Notes under the pieces: generated by a model | Database searches by the model: none | Seen by the model: only the letters and a program-made list of their open reading frames with translations | What the model was told of the DNA's origin: nothing | Made by a program: the position numbers and the translations under genes | NCBI GenBank assembly: GCA_016463045.1 | Contig: JAEMSB010000251.1 | Coordinates: 1-6,916 of the forward strand | Reading direction: 5' to 3' | From: Niveispirillum sp. | GTDB lineage: Bacteria; Pseudomonadota; Alphaproteobacteria; Azospirillales; Azospirillaceae | DNA length: 6,916 nucleotides | Shown: positions 1 through 5,497 of the stretch, piece after piece | How positions within the stretch are numbered: the first letter of the stretch is position 1 | Layout: every line of letters starts with the position of its first letter

Positions 1-38
1 ACGCGGTCGGCGTCGTTGCCGTTGAGGGGTCCGCTGCC

Positions 39-428
39 GTGGTTCGAGCCACGGTGGACCCGAGCACCCTTGTGCAGGTCGAGGAGTTCGATCACTTCTT
101 CACCGGTGACATGGTGGCGGTGCTTGGCTTGCAGAACGCCAGGCATTTGAATTGCTGCCAGGGGTGCGTCGTGGAGATTCTGTCGGATCGGTTTGGGGTT
201 TTGTTCCAGGGTCATGCCGAGCCGAAAGCGTTGAAGGGCTTCAATCTTCGGAAGGTGCCGATGATCACCAAGGTCCAGAAGACCGACGAGGGGCCCCAGG
301 TCGAGTTTGTCGACCAGGAGGGGCCGGCGCGGACGACGGTGGCGGTGCATCAACTGCCGCACCCGCATCTGCGCATCGAGATCAAGGCCGTGGCCTATAA
401 GCCCCTGAAGGGAGAAACGACATGCTGA
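39..428 (+). CDS. Chimeric ORF: SH3-like N-terminal part joined to a RidA-family C-terminus; frame open to the left edge
   Basis: The frame is open from base 3, so the true start may lie outside the window. Within it the best start is GTG at 39, preceded by GAGGGG at 24-29. Residues about 23-73 read GDMVAVLGL...LN..QG.VVEI....GVLFQG...KALKGFNLRKV. This resembles a small SH3-like beta-barrel pattern (GL...LNG..G.V......R..V......LK..NL) that I know mainly from algal and protist proteins. From about residue 89 the sequence changes to DQEGPARTTVAVHQLPHPH and IEIKAVAYKP, the C-terminal third of RidA/YjgF proteins of the 2-aminomuconate deaminase type. The RidA arginine (R98, in ARTTV) is present, but the N-terminal two thirds of a RidA fold are absent, so deaminase activity is not expected. 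The stop overlaps the nbaC start by 7 bases. The N-terminal part uses TTG leucine codons more than the neighbours. A natural fusion, a rearrangement and an assembly chimera all remain possible. Confidence 0.5.
   Translation: MVRATVDPSTLVQVEEFDHFFTGDMVAVLGLQNARHLNCCQGCVVEILSDRFGVLFQGHAEPKALKGFNLRKVPMITKVQKTDEGPQVEFVDQEGPARTTVAVHQLPHPHLRIEIKAVAYKPLKGETTC
303..428 (+). pseudogene. C-terminal remnant of a RidA-family 2-aminomuconate deaminase
   Basis: This is the part of the first ORF that aligns from memory with 2-aminomuconate deaminases, in which an FFD-x(2)-GPARTTVAVHQLPHPH-type block and IEIKAVAYKP close the protein. About 40 of roughly 130-145 expected residues remain. Missing are the N-terminal strand, the GxxP/SG loop and the central helix that build the trimer and its active-site pocket. 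RidA-type deaminases remove ammonia from 2-aminomuconate after the semialdehyde has been oxidised, so the location directly before nbaC and nbaD fits this identity. The frame is intact to the stop at 426-428. Whether the gene is truly truncated in the genome or only misjoined here cannot be decided from the window. Confidence 0.6.
408..414 (+). promoter_or_regulatory. Ribosome binding site of nbaC
   Basis: AAGGGAG lies 7 bases before the ATG at 422 and inside the 3' end of the preceding reading frame. It supports the chosen nbaC start and its translational coupling to the upstream gene. Confidence 0.7.
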
Positions 429-961
429 CCTATGGCCTGCCGCTGAATTTCGCGAAATGGATCGAGGAGCATCAGCATCTGCTGCGCCCCCCGGTCGGCA
501 ATGCCCAGATTTGGTCGAACGCCGATTTCATCGTCACGGTCGTGGGCGGCCCCAATCAGCGCACCGACTATCATGTCGATCCGCTGGAGGAGTTCTTCTA
601 CCAGATCAAGGGTGACATGGTGCTGCGCCTGTGGATTGATGGCGGTCCCAAGGATGTGCCGATCCGGGAGGGGGAGATTTTCCTGCTGCCCCCCAACGTC
701 CCGCATTCACCGCAGCGCCCGGTCGAAGGATCGGTCGGTCTGGTGATCGAACGCCAGCGGCCCGACGGCCTGCTGGATGCGTTCCAATGGTACTGCGATG
801 GCTGCGGCGGCATCGTGCACAAGGCGGAGGTGCAATTGTCTAGCATCGTCAAGGACCTGCCCCCCATCTTCCAGTCCTTTTATGACAATGTCGAAAAGCG
901 CACCTGCCCGTCCTGCGGCACGGTCCATCCGGGCAAGGTGGCCAAGGCAGGTGCGGCATGA
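422..961 (+). CDS. nbaC: 3-hydroxyanthranilate 3,4-dioxygenase (EC 1.13.11.6)
   Basis: This cytosolic cupin dioxygenase opens the ring of 3-hydroxyanthranilate to give 2-amino-3-carboxymuconate 6-semialdehyde, a step of the kynurenine and 2-nitrobenzoate degradation routes. The 179 residues match the bacterial family length. The Fe(II) ligands H51, E57 and H95 are present in HVDPLEEFFYQ and PPNVPHSP. The substrate residues R47, R99 and E110 are also in place, at the same numbers as I recall for the Cupriavidus metallidurans enzyme. The C-terminal rubredoxin-like second iron site is complete: C125/C128 (YCDGC) and C162/C165 (TCPSC), so this is the bacterial/fungal form and not the animal two-cupin form. 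The ATG at 422 has a good ribosome binding site 7 bases upstream. The gene overlaps the preceding ORF by 7 bases and nbaD by the 4-base ATGA, indicating one operon. The symbol haaO is also used for this enzyme. Function is very secure; the symbol is a choice. Confidence 0.96.
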   Translation: MLTYGLPLNFAKWIEEHQHLLRPPVGNAQIWSNADFIVTVVGGPNQRTDYHVDPLEEFFYQIKGDMVLRLWIDGGPKDVPIREGEIFLLPPNVPHSPQRPVEGSVGLVIERQRPDGLLDAFQWYCDGCGGIVHKAEVQLSSIVKDLPPIFQSFYDNVEKRTCPSCGTVHPGKVAKAGAA

Positions 962-1953
962 AAATCATCGACATGCACAGCCATTTCGTGCCGGAGAACT
1001 GGCCCGATCTGGCCGAACGTTTCGGCACGCCGCGCAACTGGCCCTGGATGCGTCATGAAGGCGGCGGCAAGGCCATGATCATGCTGGGGGAGGAGGAATT
1101 CCGCCCCATCGATGAGCGCTGCTGGAACGGTCAGGCCAAGCTGGACGACATGGACCGCGACGGCGTCGATATCCAGATCATGTCGGCCACACCCGTCCTG
1201 TTCGGCTACACCCGTCCCGCCGAACAGGCGCTCGATTGTGCCAAGCTGTTCAACGATGCCGCCCGCGACATCTGCGCCGCCGATCCGGCCCGTCTGAAAT
1301 CCCTGTGCCAAGTGCCTTTGCAGGATATCGACAAATCCTGTGCCGAGGTGAGCCGCGCCATGAAGGACGGCCATGTCGGGGTGCAGATCGGCAATCATGT
1401 CGGCGACAAGAACCTGGACGATGCCGGCATCGTCACCTTCCTGCACCATTGCGCCGATATCGGCGCACCCGTCCTGGTCCATCCCTGGGACATGATGGCG
1501 CGCGAACGGATGCCGAAATATATGTTGGCCTGGCTGGTCGGCATGCCCGCGGAAACCCAGCTGTCCATCCTGTCGCTGATCATGTCGGGCGCGTTCGAAC
1601 GGCTGCCGAAAAGCCTGACACTGTGTTTCGCGCATGGCGGCGGCAGTTTCCCCTATCTGCTGGGCCGGGTCGACAATGCCTGGACCCACCGCGACATCGT
1701 GCGCAAGGATTGCCCCAACCTGCCATCCTCCTATGTCGACCGGTTCTTTGTGGACAGCGCGGTGTTCAATCAGGCCGCCCTGTCGCTGCTGGTTGCGACC
1801 ATGGGGGAGGACCGGGTGATGCTGGGTTCCGACTATCCGTTCCCGCTGGGCGAACAACGGGTGGGGGCACTGGTGCGCGGTCATGATGGGTTGTCGGCCC
1901 CGGCCAAGGCCAAGATCATGGGCGGCAATGCCGCGCGCTTCTTCGGACTTTGA
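958..1953 (+). CDS. nbaD: 2-amino-3-carboxymuconate-6-semialdehyde decarboxylase (ACMSD, EC 4.1.1.45)
   Basis: This amidohydrolase-superfamily TIM-barrel enzyme decarboxylates the unstable NbaC product to 2-aminomuconate 6-semialdehyde, steering it away from spontaneous closure to quinolinate. The 331 residues match the family. The zinc ligands and catalytic residues are visible: H7 and H9 (DMHSH), H175 (VLVHPWD), catalytic H226 (CFAHGGG) and D292 (LGSDYPFP). These sit exactly two residues before the Pseudomonas fluorescens positions 9, 11, 177, 228 and 294. The substrate arginines likewise fall at R49 and R237, the latter reaching into the partner subunit of the dimer in the known structure. 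The start codon lies in the ATGA overlap with nbaC, with AAGG at 944-947 as a modest ribosome binding site. Co-translation with nbaC makes sense because the intermediate is labile. Nothing is missing or unusual. Confidence 0.96.
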   Translation: MKIIDMHSHFVPENWPDLAERFGTPRNWPWMRHEGGGKAMIMLGEEEFRPIDERCWNGQAKLDDMDRDGVDIQIMSATPVLFGYTRPAEQALDCAKLFNDAARDICAADPARLKSLCQVPLQDIDKSCAEVSRAMKDGHVGVQIGNHVGDKNLDDAGIVTFLHHCADIGAPVLVHPWDMMARERMPKYMLAWLVGMPAETQLSILSLIMSGAFERLPKSLTLCFAHGGGSFPYLLGRVDNAWTHRDIVRKDCPNLPSSYVDRFFVDSAVFNQAALSLLVATMGEDRVMLGSDYPFPLGEQRVGALVRGHDGLSAPAKAKIMGGNAARFFGL

Positions 1954-1961
1954 TGGGGGCG

Positions 1962-1989
1962 GTCCGGCGGGAATATCCGCCCGCCGGAC
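1962..1989 (+). terminator. Strong stem-loop after nbaD, possible terminator
   Basis: Bases 1962-1971 (GTCCGGCGGG) and 1980-1989 (CCCGCCGGAC) form a perfect 10-bp stem with an 8-base loop, starting 8 bases after the nbaD stop. There is no run of T directly after it, only GGGTTT and later an A/T-rich patch, so it is not a textbook intrinsic terminator. It could stabilise the 3' end of the mRNA, or be an operator for the downstream operon. Confidence 0.45.
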
Positions 1990-2071
1990 ACGGGTTTCCA
2001 GATGACAAAAATTTAAACAATTTTCTCCGCAGGGTCTTCGCATGTGCGGCGTATAAGGGGGGTAATCCAAC
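1990..2071 (+). promoter_or_regulatory. Probable promoter and leader region of the efflux operon
   Basis: This gap precedes the adaptor gene and contains the only clearly A/T-rich patch of the window (about 2001-2026, with AAAAATTTAAA). That fits a promoter for the macA-macB-nodT genes, and the stem-loop upstream suggests a transcription break from nbaD. TATAAG at 2052-2057 looks like a -10 box, but no convincing -35 box sits at the right distance and it overlaps the ribosome binding site. I therefore assign no exact boxes. Confidence 0.35.
2055..2062 (+). promoter_or_regulatory. Ribosome binding site favouring the TTG start of the adaptor gene
   Basis: AAGGGGGG ends 9 bases before TTG at 2072, a normal spacing. 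The alternative in-frame ATG at 2093 has only the weaker GAAG-type sequence before it, and from there the G-rich site would be 30 bases away. This favours TTG, although TTG is a rare start. Confidence 0.45.
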
Positions 2072-3502
2072 TTGTCTGCCGAAGAAGTGAAGATGCAGCC
2101 TGCCGCCTCCGCCACGACCAAGGCCCCTGCCAAGCCGCCCGGCCCGCGTTCCAGACGTTCCCTGTTCCGCCGCCGCAACATCCTGCTGGGTTTGGCCATT
2201 CTGGCCGTTGCCACCGGTGTCTACTGGTGGCAGTCCGGGGGGACGTCGGGCGGTGATGCGGCATCCGATCTGATGACTACCGCCATCGACCGCGGCAACA
2301 TCGAAGATAACGTTACCGCCGTCGGCAATTTGCAGCCGCGCGATTATGTGGATGTCGGCACACAGGTGTCGGGCCAATTGCGCAAGGTGCATGTGGAGAT
2401 CGGCCAGCAGGTCAAACAGGGCGACCTGCTGGCCGAGATCGACCCCACCGTCTATCAGACGCGGGTGGAGGCCGACCGTGCCCAGCTGGAAAATCTGGGT
2501 GCGCAGCTGACGCAGCGTGAGGCTGAACTGGCCCTGGCGCAGCAGCAATTTAAGCGGCAGAAGAACCTGTTGGCCGAAAACGCCACCAGCGAGGATACGT
2601 TCCAGAACGCAGAAAAGACCCTGCGCGCGGCAGAGGCGGCGGTGAAGGCGGTGAACGCCCAGATCCGCCAGACCAATTCCACCCTGCGCGGGGATGAGGC
2701 GAATTTGGGCTTCACCAAGATTTATGCCCCCATGTCGGGCACGGTTGTGTCGCAGAATGCCAAGCAGGGCCAGACCCTGAACGCTAACCAGTCGGCGCCC
2801 ATCATCCTGCGGATTGCTGATCTGTCGGTGATGACGGTGACGACCCAGGTGTCGGAGGCCGACGTGTCGCGCCTGCGCATCGGCATGCCGGCCTATTTCA
2901 CTACCCTGGGCCGCCCTGACCGCCGCTGGCGCGGGACCCTGGCCAAGATCAACCCGACGCCGGAAGTGGTGAACAATGTCGTCCTCTACAACGCGCTGTA
3001 TGATGTGGAGAATACCGGTGGCGAACTGATGACGCAGATGACGGCGCAAACCTTCTTCGTGGTTGCCGCCGCTGAGAATGTCATCCGCGTGCCCGTCGCC
3101 GCGTTTCAGCGTCCGCCCATGCGTGCTCCCGGTGCCGCCGGTGGTCCGCAGCAGGCGGGCGGTCAGCCGCAGGCCGGCGCGCAGGGCGGTACACCGCCCG
3201 CCGCCGGTGCCAATGGCGAACGCCGCCGCCGCGACGGTGCAGCCCCCGCTGGCGCCCCGCCGGCCGACGCCGGTGCGCGCGAACGGCCGCGCATGGTGCA
3301 GGTGCTGAAGGCTGACGGCACGGTGGAGGATCGCCGCATCATGATCGGTGTCAGCGACCGTGTGAATGCAGAGGTCATGTCCGGCCTGGCCGAAGGCGAT
3401 CAGGTGGTGGTGGGCCGCAAGCCCTCCGCCGGCCAGTTGAAGGCCCAGCAGCAACAGCAGCAGCAGAACATGCAGCGCATGCGCCCGCCGGGGATGCTAT
3501 GA
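2072..3502 (+). CDS. macA: MacA-like periplasmic adaptor (membrane fusion protein) of an ABC efflux pump
   Basis: The protein links an inner-membrane ABC transporter to an outer-membrane channel in a tripartite pump. A basic N-terminus (RSRRSLFRRR, about 27-35) precedes one membrane anchor at about 36-53, placing the rest in the periplasm. The two lipoyl half-motifs lie at about 88-125 (VGTQVSGQLRKV, GQQVKQGDLLAEID) and 212-250 (IYAPMSGTVVSQ, KQGQTL). They flank an alpha-hairpin coiled coil at about 128-208. A beta-barrel follows at about 250-345 and a membrane-proximal domain at about 408-450. Between these two lies a low-complexity P/A/G/Q-rich linker (about 347-407), and the C-terminus carries seven glutamines in a row. 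With 476 residues it is about 100 longer than E. coli MacA, mostly from linker and tails. Start is TTG at 2072 on ribosome-binding-site grounds; ATG at 2093 is the alternative. It overlaps macB by ATGA. Family is secure; the exact substrate is unknown. Confidence 0.88.
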   Translation: MSAEEVKMQPAASATTKAPAKPPGPRSRRSLFRRRNILLGLAILAVATGVYWWQSGGTSGGDAASDLMTTAIDRGNIEDNVTAVGNLQPRDYVDVGTQVSGQLRKVHVEIGQQVKQGDLLAEIDPTVYQTRVEADRAQLENLGAQLTQREAELALAQQQFKRQKNLLAENATSEDTFQNAEKTLRAAEAAVKAVNAQIRQTNSTLRGDEANLGFTKIYAPMSGTVVSQNAKQGQTLNANQSAPIILRIADLSVMTVTTQVSEADVSRLRIGMPAYFTTLGRPDRRWRGTLAKINPTPEVVNNVVLYNALYDVENTGGELMTQMTAQTFFVVAAAENVIRVPVAAFQRPPMRAPGAAGGPQQAGGQPQAGAQGGTPPAAGANGERRRRDGAAPAGAPPADAGARERPRMVQVLKADGTVEDRRIMIGVSDRVNAEVMSGLAEGDQVVVGRKPSAGQLKAQQQQQQQNMQRMRPPGML

Positions 3503-4068
3503 GCACGCCGCACAGCCGGGGCGACGCCACCCCCCTGATCGAACTGGTGGACATTACCAAGACCTATTCCAATGGGGAGATGGCGGTGCAGGTGCTGAAA
3601 GGCATCTCGCTGAAAATCTATCCCGGTGAATTCGTCGCCATCATGGGACAGTCAGGGTCGGGTAAATCGACTCTGATGAATATCCTGGGCTGTCTCGACC
3701 GTCCGACGACGGGGAACTACCTGTTCGACGGGCGCGATGTCTCCACGTTCGACCGTGACATGCTGGCCATGCTGCGGCGGGAAGCGTTCGGCTTCGTGTT
3801 CCAGTCCTACAACCTGATCCCCATGTCCACGGCGGTGGAGAATGTGGAAGTGCCGGCCATCTATGCCGGCCTGGGCCGTGACCAGCGGCGGGAACGGGCC
3901 GAGGATCTGCTGACGGCCTGTCCGAACGCATGGACCATCGGCCCAGCCAACTGTCGGGTGGTCAGCAGCAGCGCGTCGCCATCGCCCGCGCCCTGGTCAA
4001 TGGCGGTCAGGTCATCCTGGCTGACGAGCCGACAGGCGCTCTCGACAGCCGCAGCGGCGTGGAGGTGA
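3499..4068 (+). CDS. macB: MacB N-terminal fragment: first part of the ATPase domain
   Basis: Residues 1-140 are the first half of a MacB/LolD-class ATPase. They include the Walker A loop GQSGSGKST (50-58), the family hallmark MNILGCLDRPT (60-70), the Q-loop FQSYNLIP (Q102) and ENVEVPAIYAG (114-124). Residues 141-189 are out-of-frame translation rich in serine, alanine and tryptophan, with no family resemblance. Signature motif, Walker B and H-loop are absent, so the product as written cannot hydrolyse ATP alone. The ATG lies in an ATGA overlap with macA, so it is probably translationally coupled; no strong ribosome binding site is visible. Confidence 0.75.
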   Translation: MSTPHSRGDATPLIELVDITKTYSNGEMAVQVLKGISLKIYPGEFVAIMGQSGSGKSTLMNILGCLDRPTTGNYLFDGRDVSTFDRDMLAMLRREAFGFVFQSYNLIPMSTAVENVEVPAIYAGLGRDQRRERAEDLLTACPNAWTIGPANCRVVSSSASPSPAPWSMAVRSSWLTSRQALSTAAAAWR

Positions 4069-5474
4069 TGAAGCTTCTCTCCGATCTGGCGGCTAAGGGC
4101 CATACCGTCATCCTGATCACCCATGACCGTGACGTGGCCAACAATGCCCGCCGTCTGGTGGAGATCAAGGACGGCCAGATCGTGGCCGACCACCCGACCG
4201 ACCAGGCCCTGGAAAACCCCGCCCCGCCGCCTGTCGCTGCCCGCACCATCCAGGTGCCGGAGGAGGGGGAGGATACGGGCTGGACAGCCAAGGAAGTATT
4301 GGAAGCCTTCCGCATGGCGCGGCGTGCGCTGTCGGCCAATCTTTACCGCACCGTCCTGACCCTGCTGGGCATCGTCATCGGCGTGGCCTCGGTCGTCACC
4401 ATGCTGGCGGTCGGCAATGGCTCGCAAAAGGCCATGGTGGAACGGATCAGCGCCATGGGCACCAACCTGCTGGTGATCCGGCCCGGCGCGCCGGGGCAGC
4501 GCAATGCCAACGGGCTTGCCACCCTGGTCCCCGATGACGCCACCGCCATCGCCAAGGTGGCGAATGTCGTGGCCTCGGTCCCGGAATATACGGGCGGTAT
4601 GACGGCGCGTGCCGGCAATCTGGACTATCAGACCCAGATCACGGCCACCAGCCCGGATGTGCAGCTGGCTCGGTCGTGGGAGCCGTCCAGCGGCACCTTC
4701 TTCGATCAGGCGGCGATGGACCAATATGCGCCCGTGGCCGTGATCGGGCAGACGGTGGCCAATATCCTGTTCCCCGGACAGGACCCGGTGGGCCGCTATA
4801 TCCTGCTGCGCAATGTGCCGTTTCAGGTGATCGGCGTCATGTCGCCAAAGGGCGCCAGCCCCGTGGGCCAGGATCAGGATGATGTGGTCTTCGTGCCCCT
4901 GACCACCGGTTCCTACCGTCTGTTCGGGCGGCGCGACCTGCGCTCCATCACCGTCCTGGTCGATGATCTGGCCATGATCGATGAAACCCAGGCGATGATC
5001 ACCAGCCTGCTGACCACGCGCCATCAGGCAGAGGATTTCCAGATCCGCAATACCGCCTCCTTCATCGACACCTTATCGGCGATGCGGGAGACGATGACCA
5101 TCCTGCTGGGTTCCATTGCCGCCATCTCCCTGCTGGTTGGCGGGATCGGGGTGATGAACATCATGTTGGTCAATGTCACCGAACGCACGCGGGAGATCGG
5201 CATCCGCATGGCGACCGGTGCCCGCGCCCGCCATGTGATGCAGCAATTCCTGCTCGAAGCGCTGCTGGTTTCCGCCTTGGGCGGGGTGATTGGCGTGGTG
5301 TTGGGCATCGGCGTCTCGCTGTTCCTGACCATCTTCAAGGTCGATATCCAACTGACCTTGCCGCCCATGCTTCTGGCCTTCTCCTGCGCCTTTGCCACCG
5401 GCCTGATCTTCGGCTACACGCCCGCCCGGCGCGCGGCCCTGCTGGATCCCGTTGTGGCTCTGGCCGCCGACTGA
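3930..5474 (+). CDS. macB: MacB C-terminal fragment: end of the ATPase, membrane and FtsX domains
   Basis: This frame carries the second half of the ATPase: signature LSGGQQQ (8-14), Walker B VILADEP (28-34), D-loop ALDS and H-loop histidine H65 (LITHD). Next come a linker, a first membrane helix at about 142-161 (TVLTLLGIVIGVASVVTMLA) and a periplasmic MacB-type domain to about 385. Three helices follow at about 391-413, 440-465 and 478-498. The FtsX-family stretch NVTERTREIGIRMATGARA and the ending GYTPARRAALLDPVVALA are typical of MacB. ATG at 3930 is the first start codon of this frame, but it has no clear ribosome binding site and is really an internal methionine of the ancestral gene. 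A product starting here would lack Walker A. The gap to the next gene is 23 bases. Confidence 0.75.
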   Translation: MDHRPSQLSGGQQQRVAIARALVNGGQVILADEPTGALDSRSGVEVMKLLSDLAAKGHTVILITHDRDVANNARRLVEIKDGQIVADHPTDQALENPAPPPVAARTIQVPEEGEDTGWTAKEVLEAFRMARRALSANLYRTVLTLLGIVIGVASVVTMLAVGNGSQKAMVERISAMGTNLLVIRPGAPGQRNANGLATLVPDDATAIAKVANVVASVPEYTGGMTARAGNLDYQTQITATSPDVQLARSWEPSSGTFFDQAAMDQYAPVAVIGQTVANILFPGQDPVGRYILLRNVPFQVIGVMSPKGASPVGQDQDDVVFVPLTTGSYRLFGRRDLRSITVLVDDLAMIDETQAMITSLLTTRHQAEDFQIRNTASFIDTLSAMRETMTILLGSIAAISLLVGGIGVMNIMLVNVTERTREIGIRMATGARARHVMQQFLLEALLVSALGGVIGVVLGIGVSLFLTIFKVDIQLTLPPMLLAFSCAFATGLIFGYTPARRAALLDPVVALAAD

Positions 5475-5497
5475 CCTCTTTTCTGGATCGTCCAAGC

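Larger units (their letters stand above)
3499..5474 (+). pseudogene. macB: MacB-like ABC transporter gene broken by a frameshift in the ATPase domain
   Basis: Together the two frames spell one MacB: an N-terminal ATPase, a first membrane helix, a periplasmic domain and a C-terminal FtsX-type three-helix domain. The frame is lost after residue A140 (base 3918) and is regained one frame away as LSERMDHRPSQLSGG. Related MacB proteins have a leucine-glycine pair here (E. coli reads LLQRLGLEDR), so the ancestral text was probably LLTALGLSER. Inserting seven bases restores it, giving 660 residues, close to the 648 of E. coli MacB. Inserting one base gives 658 but lacks the LG pair. The break falls between the Q-loop and the signature motif, so neither fragment has a complete nucleotide-binding domain. 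Everything else is well conserved, which points to a recent mutation or a sequence error. MacB exports macrolides, peptides or lipid-like compounds in known systems; the substrate here is unknown. Confidence 0.8.

Noticed and set aside
880..2214. Long minus-strand open frame opposite nbaD
   Set aside because: Its translation is rich in H, R, Q and G with no recognisable domain, and it lies opposite a gene with all catalytic residues conserved. It is a typical GC-rich antisense shadow.
1916..3454. 512-codon minus-strand open frame opposite macA
   Set aside because: It is low-complexity, histidine/arginine/glycine-rich sequence mirroring the codon bias of macA, with no domain or credible ribosome binding site.
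3441..3470. CAG/CAA triplet run as a microsatellite of interest
   Set aside because: It is a short mixed glutamine-codon run at the C-terminal tail of the adaptor, common in such proteins and too short and impure to call a repeat locus.
3882..3930. Programmed -1 ribosomal frameshift in macB
   Set aside because: A -1 slip between the frame-3 stop at 3879-3881 and base 3930 would join the frames, but I see no slippery heptamer or following pseudoknot-like structure. The product would still lack the usual leucine-glycine pair, so deletion or error is a better explanation.
3861..5024. 387-codon minus-strand open frame opposite macB
   Set aside because: It has the same composition signature as the other antisense frames, and the plus strand encodes clear MacB motifs throughout.
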